From the NCBI RefSeq assembly GCF_000340215.1, contig NW_006921533.1, positions 6,641,244-6,689,441 of the forward strand: DNA of 48,198 nucleotides, written 5' to 3'. Of the stretch, positions 31,323 to 42,244 are shown piece by piece. The first letter of the stretch is position 1. Each line of letters starts with the position of its first letter. The translations under genes and the position numbers were made by a program. The notes under the pieces are model-generated. The model was not told the origin of the DNA. It did not search any database and saw only the letters and a program-made list of their open reading frames with translations. The DNA is from Pseudocercospora fijiensis CIRAD86 (lineage: Eukaryota; Ascomycota; Dothideomycetes; Mycosphaerellales; Mycosphaerellaceae).

Positions 31323-31412
31323 GTTTCGCTATAGTACGCAGTTGATTTTGCTATAGTACGCGTTGATTTTGCTATAGTACGCGTCGATATTGCTATAGCG
31401 TACGATAGTCTC
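31323..31412. repeat. direct repeats of the hairpin half-site
   Basis: Four head-to-tail copies of about 21 nt, TTTTGCTATAGTACGCGTTGA type, starting near 31323, 31345, 31366 and 31387. They carry the CTATAGTACG half of the hairpin family but are not inverted. They lie directly upstream of the ATG of the integrase relic (31314, minus strand). Confidence 0.8.
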
Positions 31413-31556
31413 GAGTTTAGTATAGTATGCGTCGATAGAAAGAAATATAGTCGATACTCGATAGTAGGTTAAAGGTAGAGATTATTAGAAACGAGACGAC
31501 AAAGACAAAAATCCTGCGGGATTACGTATATTCCGAAGGCGGATAGCGGCGATAAG

Positions 31557-31603
31557 GTTGTTTTAGCTATAGCACTAAATTTGTATGCTATAGCTAAAAC
31601 AAC
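31557..31603. repeat. CTATAG hairpin 14
   Basis: Perfect 18-nt arms GTTGTTTTAGCTATAGCA / TGCTATAGCTAAAACAAC with an 11-nt loop; the longest perfect stem in the window. Confidence 0.88.
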
Positions 31604-31632
31604 CGTACTACTTGTATAATACTGTTCGATAT

Positions 31633-31726
31633 CGAGAAACCTAAGAAACTGAGAAACAGTAAAAACCGAGAAACCGAGAAACTACAAAAACCGAGAAACC
31701 GAGAAACTGGAAAAAACCGAGAAACG
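31633..31726. repeat. ACCGAGAA repeats at the right edge of block B
   Basis: Degenerate tandem copies of CCGAGAAA / AACTGGAAAAA type just before normal composition resumes near 31740. Confidence 0.75.
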
Positions 31727-31740
31727 CAGTTTACGGTCTA

Positions 31741-32119
31741 GTGCTACGTTTAGGCCGCCGGGGTTTCTACCCTTGGCCATGTTGACAATTCGATCAAGCG
31801 AGACCTGCTCAATGCAATCCTTCCGCCCGTGCAGCCTGTATGGCAGATTGATGAAGCATTAAACATCCACGCTGCTTATGGCATGCATATTGATATGTTC
31901 TTGGCGCAGGTCTTGTAATGCAGGCCTCGTTCTCGTTCGATCCTTCGGCGTTCTCGTTACGCTGATCTCAGGCAGCGAGTATAAGGCTGTTTCACAAGCA
32001 TGAACACAGCTGCAGGCTGTATGCTGCAACATCGAGAGACCATGGCTTGCGTTATATATAAAGCAGGATGCGTGCACTGAGGTGCTGATCGAAGTCAACA
32101 GCAGATCGCCGACGAAAAC
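31741..32119. other. lipase upstream region
   Basis: About 380 bases of normal composition between block B and the lipase gene; holds a TATA box (see 32052). No gene seen. Confidence 0.45.
32052..32062 (+). promoter_or_regulatory. TATA box of the lipase gene
   Basis: TTATATATAAA, 58 nt upstream of the lipase ATG at 32120; strong consensus and suitable distance for a short 5' UTR. Confidence 0.6.
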
Positions 32120-33508
32120 ATGTCATCGATCTTACTGCTTCTCTTTACTGCAATTGCATTTGCACAGAATGCCTCGAATCTCCTGCGCGCAGACCCGGCC
32201 ACTCGCGCAGATGCCGGCGCGGCTTTCGAAGCAGCACAGCATGCCGACAACTCTTTCGCATTCTACAACACTCCTTCCAACTTCTCACAGTCCACTCTCC
32301 CGGGCACCTTATTGCTAGTAGAAGATGCGACACCTATGCTGAACTACACGGTTCCCATCAGCTTGACGCTATCACGCATCATCTACACAACCTCCGACAT
32401 TAATGGGACGGTTCTGCCTACAACAGCCTATGTCCTTTGGCCATATACCGCTCCGGACCCAGTCAAAGGTTTCGACATAGTAAGTTGGGCGCACGGGACC
32501 TCTGGTGTGTTCCGGACATGCGCTCCGAGCAACTATCGCAGTTTGCAGTATCATTTCATGGTCCCATACACCCTCGCCCTGCAAGGTTTTGTTGTTGTAG
32601 CTCCTGACTACGCTGGACTGGGAATCGACACTTTGCCCTCGGGTCAGCATTTCCGTCATCAATGGGTTACGGGTCCTGCACAAGCCAATGATGTGGCTAA
32701 TGCTATCGGTGCTGCACGGAAGGCTTTCCCTCAGGTACTACAGCCGAACGGGTCATTTGTGGTCATGGGACATTCGCAAGGTGGAAGGGCAGCATGGGCT
32801 TTTGCAGAACAACAAGCAGCTTTGCCGCTTGAAGGCTACAGAGGAACCGTCGCCTTAGCACCTCCTGTCAAGGTCGTTGAGCAGGTGCAGCGGGCGATTG
32901 CAAACACGTCCGAAGTCTACGCTCCTGGGACGCTAGCTCAGCAGGTCATGATCATCGATGCTATCTCGACCGTCTTCCCTAGTTACAATTACTCGGGCTT
33001 GACGGGTACTGCTTACGCTCGATGGGTTGAGCAAGTTGCTAGATTGCAAGGATGTCTGCCGACTAATGTCCTAGCCTTCCTGGATCTAGAGCAAGACCAG
33101 TTGGTTCACTCAGGCTGGACCAATAGCCCAATTGTGCAGGAATGGGCGAAAATATTCGAAGGCCCGCTCTTGGTCATTGCGGGAGACATAGATGCTGCTG
33201 TTGACTTTCAGCTCGTAAAGACGGTGGCCGAGGAGACGTGCGCTCAAGGACAGCGGAAAGGCTGGCATCAGAGCTTGAAGCTGGTGCAGTACTCGGCTGT
33301 CAGTCACTTCGCCGTCATCCAGGCAAGCCAGCAGGAATGGTTAGGCTGGATCCAGAATCGATTTCGCGACCAAGATGGAGAAATTCCTGGATGTATTTCG
33401 AGACGGGTCGATGGATACCGTGCGGTGCCTAGCTCGCTCGGTACGGCGCCGAACTTCTTTCTGAGATGGTTCGATCCCGTAGTGGACTTTTGGAAGTACA
33501 TACTATGA
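32120..33508 (+). CDS. secreted LIP-family lipase (alpha/beta hydrolase)
   Basis: 462 residues in one exon, ATG at 32120. It belongs to the fungal secretory lipase family (LIP, Candida antarctica lipase A type), which hydrolyses ester bonds of lipids outside the cell. The N-terminus is a signal peptide (MSSILLLLFTAIAFAQ). The body shows TTAYVLWPY, SWAHGTSGV (oxyanion-side loop), VVAPDYAGLG, the nucleophile elbow GHSQGG with Ser219, the acid in AGDIDAAVDF (Asp356 or Asp358), and the catalytic His in SHFAV (His396). Length and motif order fit the family. Several Asn-X-Ser/Thr sites suggest N-glycosylation. It lies right beside a large RIP-altered block, which may affect its chromatin state. Confidence 0.9.
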   Translation: MSSILLLLFTAIAFAQNASNLLRADPATRADAGAAFEAAQHADNSFAFYNTPSNFSQSTLPGTLLLVEDATPMLNYTVPISLTLSRIIYTTSDINGTVLPTTAYVLWPYTAPDPVKGFDIVSWAHGTSGVFRTCAPSNYRSLQYHFMVPYTLALQGFVVVAPDYAGLGIDTLPSGQHFRHQWVTGPAQANDVANAIGAARKAFPQVLQPNGSFVVMGHSQGGRAAWAFAEQQAALPLEGYRGTVALAPPVKVVEQVQRAIANTSEVYAPGTLAQQVMIIDAISTVFPSYNYSGLTGTAYARWVEQVARLQGCLPTNVLAFLDLEQDQLVHSGWTNSPIVQEWAKIFEGPLLVIAGDIDAAVDFQLVKTVAEETCAQGQRKGWHQSLKLVQYSAVSHFAVIQASQQEWLGWIQNRFRDQDGEIPGCISRRVDGYRAVPSSLGTAPNFFLRWFDPVVDFWKYIL

Positions 33509-34394
33509 GTGGGAAGGTGTTTGTCAAAAATCAGAGATTGAGCGTGTGGTATCAAAATGGATCAGCAACAAGGCCCAACCTTTTGCCAAAAGCCAAGCCG
33601 GTTCGTCGTCAGGCCCACACGTAGAATAGAATAGCCTCGATCGCATCGAGTGCTCTCACCTTTCTCCTTTACTATAAATCACTCAAGCTACATCATGTTC
33701 CATCTTGCTTGCTCCCTCGTATTCTTTTAGAGACCTTTTTTGGGTCTTCGCTAGGAGATCTAAAGATAATGGACACGTTTCAGTCTTGTATGTATATACG
33801 ACCGTAGGCGGTTCTGGCCCTCAACAAGTCCTGTTCCAGTGCCTGTGGCTATTAACGATCGAGTGTGAGCACTCATTTGAAATCATATCGACTGATATAT
33901 TGTCTAGTGTTCGGACGCAAGACCATCCGTGTCCCGAGTTTCCCTACGAAACCTCATCTCAAAACCCAATGTTCTCCTCGTGGCGGTGAAATCTGATTCC
34001 CCTGAATTGTCTCATCAGCACAATCAAATCCGGCGGCCGACGACCATGGTGTTTGCATAAGCCGGGCGGCGTGATTCCGAGGAACCCTACCCGGTCTCCA
34101 AGCAAAGCACTTTGTTGGGGAGTGCTTGCGCCATGAGGCTGATTCATCAACCAACAGCTGGACCAATCACGTTCTGTCCGGAGTCGTCGAACGACACTGC
34201 CGTGAGCAATCCATGCCAATGCGTGCTCGAGAAGATTCGCAGGCGAGTGAACCAACAAGGTCGACTGCGTGATATAAGACTCATGCATAGCATCTGAAGA
34301 TCGACCCCACCCACTTGCCATCAGCCTCCAAGCAGTGCTACGACACAGGCTTCAATATACCTCCTCAAAATAATTCCCTACGGCATTCTTCGCA
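33509..34394. other. intergenic lipase / NmrA-like gene
   Basis: About 890 bases without a supported gene. A TATA-like GATATAAG at about 34271 precedes the next start by roughly 120 nt. Open frames here overlap on both strands and show no family features. Confidence 0.4.
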
Positions 34395-35282
34395 ATGGGA
34401 TACACCAAAGTGGCAGTCTCCGGCGCGACCGGCAATCTTGGACCATCAATTGTCGAGCAGCTCGTCAACGCAGGCCTCGATGTGACCATACTTTCCCAGA
34501 GCGGCAACACTTCTGCGCTTCCATCTTCAGTAAAAGTCATCAAAGTCGATCACAGCTCCCAGGAATCCGTGACTTCAGCACTCAAAGGCATCGAAGCTTA
34601 CGTATGTCTCGTGCCAAACCACGGCAGCCAGCCACCATTGATCGATGCCGCCATCGCCGCCGGCGTACAACGTTTCATCCCTTCAGAATTCGGCTCCAAC
34701 ATCTCCGGAAGCAGCAAAACGGCCAATCTTCCCCTCCTCGGCAGCAAAAAGCAGGTCGAAGATTATCTGGCGACGAAAGCGAACGAGATCAGCTACACCA
34801 TCGTCCACAACGGCCTGTTTCTGGACTGGGGTATTCAAATCGGTCTCATCGCCAACCTCAAGGGCGGCAAGACAACCTTGTTTGACGGCGGCGATACCGA
34901 ATTCAGTTCGACGCAACTTTCTGATATCGGCAAAGCCGTCGTCGGTATCTTGAAGCATCCGGAAGAGACCAAGAACCGTACCGTCTACATTCAGACTGCT
35001 CTCGTCACGCAGAACAAAATTCTGGGCTTGGCCAAGAAGTTGAAGCCGGATGCCACGTTCGAGACGGAGGTTGTAAAGATCGCAGATGTGGAAAAGGCTG
35101 CTTACGAAGCTCTGCAGCAAGGTCCCGAGAAAATCGGCGAGGCGATTTATGGTTTTGTCAAGGTGTCTGTCTGGGACCCGGAGTGTGGTGCCAATTGGTC
35201 TAGCAAGAATGATAATGCTTTGCTCGGCGTCAAGGATGCTACGGACGAAGATCTGGAGAAAATTGTTGCAAGGCTTTTGTAA
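34395..35282 (+). CDS. NmrA-like / isoflavone-reductase-type NAD(P)-binding protein
   Basis: 295 residues in one exon. N-terminal Rossmann fold: VAVSGATGNLGPSIVEQL carries the GxxGxxG dinucleotide motif of NmrA and PCBER-type atypical short-chain dehydrogenases. Further marks are VTILSQSGN after beta-2, VKVIKVDH, AAGVQRFIPSEFG (typical of the isoflavone-reductase branch) and the YTIVHNGLFLDWG segment. A Lys (GSKKQVEDYL) sits where the catalytic Lys of this branch falls. It is likely a cytosolic reductase of aromatic or quinone substrates, or an NAD(P) sensor; the sequence does not decide. The gene is convergent with the next minus-strand gene, about 260 bases away. Confidence 0.88.
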   Translation: MGYTKVAVSGATGNLGPSIVEQLVNAGLDVTILSQSGNTSALPSSVKVIKVDHSSQESVTSALKGIEAYVCLVPNHGSQPPLIDAAIAAGVQRFIPSEFGSNISGSSKTANLPLLGSKKQVEDYLATKANEISYTIVHNGLFLDWGIQIGLIANLKGGKTTLFDGGDTEFSSTQLSDIGKAVVGILKHPEETKNRTVYIQTALVTQNKILGLAKKLKPDATFETEVVKIADVEKAAYEALQQGPEKIGEAIYGFVKVSVWDPECGANWSSKNDNALLGVKDATDEDLEKIVARLL

Positions 35283-35542
35283 ATGCTATAGTCTTCCACT
35301 AATGATGATAGCCGAGACATTGAATTCAGCTTCGAGCAAGCACTTGCAAACCACTCTTCCTCGGCTCTTGCGACTTTAATGAGGCGATGGAGAAAAGTCT
35401 TCATTATATTGTCGACCGCATCTGCGAGGTCTTGATTCGTGTCTGCGCAACATGTCTTCTAGTCCAGCTAATAACAACTACCACAAAGGCTGCGAAATCA
35501 CCTCAAACTTCAATTCACTTGCGATGCACACGTGCACTCTAG

Positions 35543-37223
35543 CTACACTCCCCGCTTAAAGTACCTCTTTCCTTTCCCCCTCCCACGAAACAGATTATGC
35601 TTAACCACAAACGCCCCCCTCTCAATCGTATTAACAACAACAAACCCACTCGGATACGTAAAATGATTCCAAGTCCCGACAAAAGTCGCATTCCCACCAC
35701 CCGGAAGATGATCATCCTCAGGATAAATATCAAAAAACCCAATCTCCTCAATCCCGCTCCCGTCAGGTTTCTCAGGAATGGAGCTAACATCCAGCATCCG
35801 AAGACCTGCACCATAGTTTGATTGATATGCGATGCCGTCGTAGATGTATTGGTTGTGGTCGATGGATTTCACGGAAGATTTGTAGAAGCCGGTGTTTTTT
35901 GGGGCTTCGAGGTTGGTGATGTCGAAGATGTAGGTTACTGGGAAGCCGTCTGCGGCTGGGGATTCGGGATTCATGCGCTCTGGGCGGAGGCCTTCGTCTA
36001 GTTCGTCGTCTAGGATGAGATGGGTTTGCCAGTTGGGATCGATGACCCAGCCTTGATGCGTGTATGAGGCGCCTTTGTACGGTGTCCTGGAAATGATTCG
36101 TGCTGCTTCAGGGCCGTTCTTGTTAGTGACGTCGTAGATGGTGAGGGTGTCTTCGTTGTAGCCGTAGCAGATGTCTTTGCCATTGTACTTGGCATCTGGA
36201 CCTCGGTAGACGATACATTGTGCATCGTGGACGTAGCCATCTTGTGGTGCACAGCCAGGTGTAAAGGGCTTCGTTGGGTCCGACATATCGATGAAAATCA
36301 GTCCTGCAGCGCAAGAATCGTTCCTTGGCTGTGATCCGACAGCAACGGCATAGTTAAGCTCCTCGTTTACAACCACATTGTGGCTTCGACCGATTGGCAT
36401 GCCGGTGAAGAGTCCTGTAAGATCGGTCTCGGTGCTGAAGGTCTTGGGATTTTTCGGATCAATGGTGAGTAGCTTCCTCAAATCGAAGATCTGCACATTA
36501 TGATTGATCGCTTCCGAGCCAACGATAAGGTATGGCCCATTCGACTTGATTTCTCGCCACGGAGATGGCTCAGCAGTGTGCTGTTGTGGTAATCGACCAA
36601 GATATACCTGATAAGATGTCAACATGGTTCGCAAAAGAGTACAGTGCTCAAACGACTTACCAATTTACCATCCTTGCTCACTTCCGCAAAGCTCACTCCG
36701 TCAGTCTGACCGATCGCGGCGAACTCACGTCCTCGATAAGTCCAGCCCTATCCACGATTAGCGACGACTTGGAAGACCATACGGGAACGCTTTACCCAGC
36801 TGCCAGAGCCCTCGCCATTATTGCTGCCTAGCTCGGCATGTGATTTAAAGTCGTACCTGGCGATTTTCAAGTCAGCTTTGAGGCGAAAGAACCCATTGAA
36901 AGACTTACATGTCAATGTCTTTGCATCGAAACGTTTGCAGAGGGTCATCTTTCTTCGCTACAGCAACGCCATTCTTGCATTGAATCCTGTTGCCCTTCCA
37001 TCCAGACCACTTCCGGCTATCGTACTCGCCCGCTGCGCGCTTGGCAGACCATTGTTTCTGGCACGAATATCAGCTTGGCAAGTCGATTCAAGAGCCACAG
37101 ATTACATACCAGCTTTTCGGCCATGTGGTCATTATGGACTTTGCCCGATTCATAGTCCTGCTCGCTGTAAGCAGCCAATGCCACTGGGGCCAATGCCAGT
37201 GTCGCAATGGCCGAGATCTTCAT
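35543..37223 (-). CDS. secreted choice-of-anchor B family protein
   Basis: About 491 residues from five exons: 37223-37110, 37057-36909, 36856-36796, 36747-36661, 36607-35543. All four introns are 48-53 nt with GT-AG ends. The start MKISAIATLALAPVALA is a signal peptide. The rest matches the choice-of-anchor B / LVIVD-repeat type beta-propeller: KWSGWKGNRI, MYDFKSHAELG, GSWGWTYRGREFA, YLGRLPQQ, GSEAINHNVQIFDL, GRSHNVVVNEE, YVHDAQCIVYRGPD and NYGAGLRMLDVS. The repeated 'xIFDxxN / xIYDV' strands are the propeller blades. Secreted or cell-surface; the molecular role of the family is unknown. The C-terminus is basic (RGRGKGKRYFKRG). All exon joints keep frame and family order, so the model is solid. 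Confidence 0.87.
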
Positions 37224-39628
37224 GACTGGTGTGATCAATTAAAGGATGAAAAGAGAGACCCGTTCTACTTTGATGCCCGCGGGAGACGGGAAAGTTGGTT
37301 CTAGAGGCGTCTTATGAGCTTTTTACGACGAGGAAAGCATGAGCAATCTCCCTATGCACTAGCATGTCGCGTAAAATACGTATCTCGCGGCAGCATGTTT
37401 AATGCAATGGAACCTTCCTATCGAAGTTCGCGTAGGACCAAGAGTCGTGGCATGCATTCAGTAGACGGCTTTCTGAGGTGCACAGCATTGCTAGGCGATC
37501 TTGGTACGAGGACGGCACGAGAGGTAAGCAATATTGGCCGAGATTGCGGTTCAGCAAAAAAGTGTGTGATTCGATTAGGGCTGAATTTGGCCAAGCTCCG
37601 TTGTTGTCGCTCAGAACTAGGCGAAGTTGCTTCGCCAAATGTCGTGCATCGTGAAGCCTTCTAGGTAGTCAACTGTTGTACTCAATATGCTGATGAAGAG
37701 TGCGCAGCTCTCGTAGATGTGGGTGCTGGACTTCGCGGAATCTCTTTTAATGTCAGGGGTTCACAGCATTCGTCAGAGCTGTATTACGAAGCGTCTGCGC
37801 CGAGATGGTCTGACGCGGACGTGCTATCACGTGCGGCGGATATCGCTGGTCTTGGTGGGTGTGAATCCTTCTCTAATGTACTCCTTGCCTATTCGCCTCT
37901 TGACCGGAGCGAAAAGCTGAAAGAGGCAGGAGGCAAGAGATGGACTGTGGGTATTGCTTAGCCCTGCCAAGAGCAAACGTATCCGAGGAGGGAGTGGAGC
38001 CAAGTTACGAGAGCTCGTGCCTAAGCTGCGAATGCATTTGAATACGCGGTCTTTTGATTGCTCAATTATCTGACACTTCGATGAAGTCGGCAGGTCCGTA
38101 TACCGCTCCAATGGGAATGCCCTAGCTACAATTCTGCAATGGGATACGCATCTCCACAGCTTCGGACTCTTCCCGACTAACCGTACAGGTTTCTGCTGCG
38201 GCATCGAGACCTATCCTAAGAGACTCCTTGACCAGCGATGTCTGGAGCTTGGATTGTGGCAATCCTGTTACTATCATCAGCACACCGGATCACAACAGAC
38301 ATTTACCAAATCAAAATACTCCCTGCAGAAGGAGTTTTGAGGACATAGACAGCGCTCGCATCGTGTCTAGTGATTCAAAACCACCCATCCTGACTAAAAG
38401 GCCATGTGGGTTGTTGCGTCGTGAGTCTGCCGGATGTCTTGGCGATGGCAGAAAGAGGGCGAGCAGGATGCTACTAAAAAGAAATTGTCCCTCCTCTTGC
38501 CTGCTATATATACAGTGCGCTGAGCAAGTTTTGATGCATGTATACACCTCTTTGTGCTCGGGTTGATGAGCAAGTAAATAAGCCACAAGCTTGGCCTTAA
38601 GTCAGACTTGCCCGCGTCCGCATTGCGCAGACAATCAGGCTTCGATGTAGCCGCCGCGGCTAGTGCGATTGCTTCGTCGTCGCCGTAGATATAATAGGTC
38701 TTGAGTTTATGCTGCTCGCAGCCACTTAAGAGGCCCTTCCGAGACTCATAAAGTGGAGATAGAGAATATAATGACCCCTAGAACAGGAGTCCGCTATGGA
38801 CCATGCAGCAGTAACAGGCCATGATGATGAATCCGAGCGCAGAATAGCTCGCCTGGGTCCCAATGTAGGTCAATGTCGATGAATCGGGGAAGATGCGTGG
38901 AAGAATGCAGGGGGCTTATAACTACTTGATGTAACTGATGTATTCAGAAGAGACTATCTACGAGAAAGTCGGAAGAAGAAGTGCGGCAGTTGCAGCCTCA
39001 GGCATCAGGCACGTGATGGACCCTGACACCTGGACACACACTCCAAGTGCCAAAAGGACACGCACTGTTCATTTGGCGTAAAGCATAACACCGTCGCACT
39101 TCTGTGGATGTCGACAACTTACACCCGTGCTCGTAGGGGCAGAGGCAGAAGCTTCCTACTCGGCTCACAATGACCCAGCGCTGCGCCAGATCATCTCCTC
39201 CGCACGCCGATCAACGATGTCTAGTCCTCACAAGCATCAGAAAGAGTTCCAATATGCAGAGATACTTCTCATGTACCGGAGGCGAATGCCTGAAAGGGAG
39301 GCTCAATAATAAGGATATATGTCCCAATGGGCATCGCAGGCCGTGGCGTACATTCAAGCGAAATCACGAGGTTTCACATCGTCCGCACCTCAGCTTATAA
39401 TAAGCATGCGCAAGGGGTTTATAAATAAACCATTGGCCGTGCCCTGGCTAGCAAGGGTCTGATGGGAGATATAGGGCTCTACCACCAGAGCAGCTGAACC
39501 CGAGACGTACAATATTCCACCAATACCTGCGCGCGCCTCCTACGGTCTACATAATGGAATGCCGATGCCATTCGCGGACCTTGGCCGATGTAGAGCTGCT
39601 CATGTAGCTTAGGTACTTTGTGCAAAAT
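37224..39628. other. gene-poor region with possible relic pieces
   Basis: 2.4 kb without a clear gene. A plus frame at 37665-37961 (VNCCTQYADEECAALVD ... RSEKLKEAGGKRW) looks protein-like, with four Cys, but has no start or neighbours. A minus stretch near 38610-38710 (CEQHKLKTYYIYGDDEAIAL) also looks like a coding fragment. A TATA-like TTTATAAATA lies near 39419, about 200 bases before the rhamnogalacturonan lyase start. Confidence 0.35.
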
Positions 39629-41312
39629 ATGGCAAGGCTATTGATTTCACTTCTTGCTCTAGCTAGTACAGCATTTGCAGCATTTGGTCTGACCTACACC
39701 GACGATACCTACATCCTAGACACTGGTTCCGCCAACACTCTCGTCACAACGATCGACAAAGCCAGCTGCGATGTCACGAGCATCGTCTATCGTGGCACTG
39801 AACTCCAGGGCTCTGGGCCTGGCACGCATATTGGCTCAGGTCTGGGAAGCTCAACAGTCACCGCCCAGGTCATAGATGGTATGAAGTTAAGCAGCACATG
39901 ATTTTGCCTCCTTACTAACTCGGGCCAGACCAATACATCAAGGTCACTTGCGCTACCTCCACTCTTACGCACTATATTGTAGCAGTGAGTGGAGAGAGCA
40001 ATCTTTACATGGCCACATACATCACAGCCGAGCCAGAAGTGGGTGAGCTGCGCTATATTGCTCGTCTTAGCAGCTCTGTTCTGCCCTCGGAGTATCCCTT
40101 TGGCGATGTGTCAACTACTGCTGGCAGCACCGAAACCATCGAGGGCTCAGACGTGTTCGTTGTGAACGGCGAAACGCGAAGCAAGTTTTACAGCTCGCAG
40201 CGATTTATCGATGACCACGTACATTGCGTCTATGGCAACGACGTCCATGCATGCTTCGTCAAGCCACAGTACGAGACTGCCTCGGGAGGACCGTTCTTCC
40301 GCGACATCAATTCGAACAACGGAGGCAGCGAGTATACTTCGCTTACTTTCTACATGAACTCCGGCCATGTCCAGACAGAAGATCGACGCATGGGCTTGAA
40401 TGGTCCCTACGCTTTAACTTTCACTCGAAGTGGAATTCCAAAAGTCGCAGACCTCGACTTTTCATTCTTCGGCGACTTGGACATCAACGGCTATGTTCCA
40501 GAATCCGGACGTGGCTATGTCTCAGGAATAGCATCGGGAATCCAAGGAGACTTTCAAATCGTACTGCATTGGTATAATGCTGACGCTCAATACTGGGCTT
40601 ATGCGTCCAGCGCTGGCTCTTTCACCTCGCCTGCTATGAAGCCCGGCACTTATACAATGAAGCTCTACAGGACTGAGCTTGAGGTTGCTTCGCAGAGTGT
40701 AAATGTTTCGGCCGGGTCGACCACCACGAGTAATATCGCATCTGCCTTGGAAGAGCCATCAAAAAGAATTTGGACTATTGGAACTTGCGATGGGCAACCA
40801 ACAGGATTCCGCAACGCAGAAAAACAACTTCGAATGCACCCGTCGGATGCTCGAATGGGGAAATGGGCTCCAGGCACATTTGTAATCGGTACGTCCGCGG
40901 ATACTGATATGCCGATGGCGCTATTCAAGAGCGTGAACAGCCCCCAAACCATCACGTTCGATTCTGACTCCACTGCCGCTGCAACTCTGCGTATTCGAAC
41001 GACCTTGGCATTTGCTTCCGGTAGGCCATCGGTCACGATTGGGAGCTTCAGCGATTCCGCAGCTGCGCCGACCAAGATCGATAGTCGCGGTGTCACACGA
41101 GGCGCATACAGAGGCTATGGCGAGGCATACGAGTTTAAGATTCCGGAGGGTACGCTGGTGAGTGGCAGCAATACGCTGGAAATTGGTGTCATCTCGGGAA
41201 GCTCTGGCGACAAGTTCCTATCGCCGAATTTTGTAAGTGCATACAATTGCACACGCTTTTGGGCGTCGACTAACATGCTTAGATACTCGACTGTATTGAG
41301 CTTTACAGATGA
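39629..41312 (+). CDS. rhamnogalacturonan lyase, PL4 family
   Basis: 527 residues from three exons: 39629-39878, 39929-41232, 41283-41312, with 50-nt introns (both with CTAAC branch sites). It cleaves the rhamnose-galacturonic acid backbone of pectin by beta-elimination outside the cell. Signal peptide [17 protein letters not shown]. The catalytic pair of the family is visible: Lys169 in [10 protein letters not shown] and His230 in [14 protein letters not shown], 61 residues apart, close to the 60 of the well-studied Aspergillus aculeatus enzyme. The middle fibronectin-like and C-terminal jelly-roll domains follow ([27 protein letters not shown]). The last exon supplies ILDCIELYR; without splicing the frame would run on into spurious sequence. 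It suggests a plant-associated lifestyle. Confidence 0.92.
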
Positions 41313-41379
41313 GCTTGAAACAATTCGACGCCTTTGTGCCCACACACACATGTGAAACGCACAGAGGCATTTCTGCATC

Positions 41380-42110
41380 AGGAAATAGACGTAACTATAT
41401 CCGGAAAGGCCGCGGCCGCCGCGGGTCCGTATAGTCACGCTATACACAACTTCGTTAACGCGCCCGATCTCGCGTTTTCTCTCTCTCTCTTCTACCAGTA
41501 CCGTAAGCTTTCCTATCCTATCTATACCTATACTATTACTATAGAGCGATATAAGTCTTCCCTCTAGTACTCTAGCTCGCTACGGCTATCTATCTACTAT
41601 TTCTAAAAGCCTCTTTTCGACTATCTAATTAATATCCTCGCTAGTCGCCTATTATATAGGCGCCTAGTTTATAGGCCTAGTTTTACTATTTTTTTTCTAT
41701 ACTAGTCGACTTATACTAAGGTCTATATTTTTATAAATCCTATTTAAATCTTCGCTACTATATTCTTTTATATCTATATATACTACTACTATAGAGGCTA
41801 CTAGACAGTCTAGACTAAAAGAAATATACTAGCTACCTAGCTAGTATTTATAGGTAGTACTGTCTATACTAATACCTATAAATATACTATCTACGGCGCT
41901 TTTATATAATAGCGTAAAACTACTCGGAATTGCGTTATTCTTATTAGTATAGGAGATAGCCTTTCCTACTACTTTTAAAGCCCTTTCGAAATACCCGTCT
42001 CCCTTCGCGAATTAACGATAAGGTATATAGTTATCGAAAAAGAGTATACTATATAGAACTAGCCTCTCGGTATGTTTCTACGTAACGAACGTAACGTAGA
42101 ATAACGTAAC
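41380..42110. repeat. RIP-altered patch C
   Basis: About 730 bases of CA/TG-poor, TA-rich sequence beginning some 70 bases after the rhamnogalacturonan lyase stop. The left edge has a GC-rich palindromic GGCCGCGGCCGCCGCGG at 41408-41424. No coding relic was recognised and no CTATAG hairpin of the block-B type is present. Confidence 0.7.
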
Positions 42111-42244
42111 CTTGCCCTTCCCCTTGACGCGCGCTTACGATCCTGCAATACCAACGAAGGGCGCTGTCAAGCGATCTCCTGCAGCTGCTCGACTGCACCA
42201 CTACTCTTGGACTGCCTGTAAGTACACTGCTGTCTGCGCCGACT

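Larger units (their letters stand above)
19931..31740. repeat. RIP-altered repeat block B, 11.8 kb
   Basis: Long block with CA/TG depletion, TA excess and CG retention. Example: 28201-28260 has no CA, one TG and about eleven TA. Contents: microsatellites and tandem arrays (20.5-27.3 kb), at least 14 CTATAG-centred hairpins, a relic frame (27364-29290), and a relic integrase gene (29320-31314). Intact genes are absent. The arrangement suggests nested repeat insertions that were mutated by RIP and then expanded by slippage. Confidence 0.85.

Noticed and set aside
37665..37961. Small Cys-bearing secreted protein
   Set aside because: No start Met with a signal peptide and no splice partner found; mentioned only as a possible relic.
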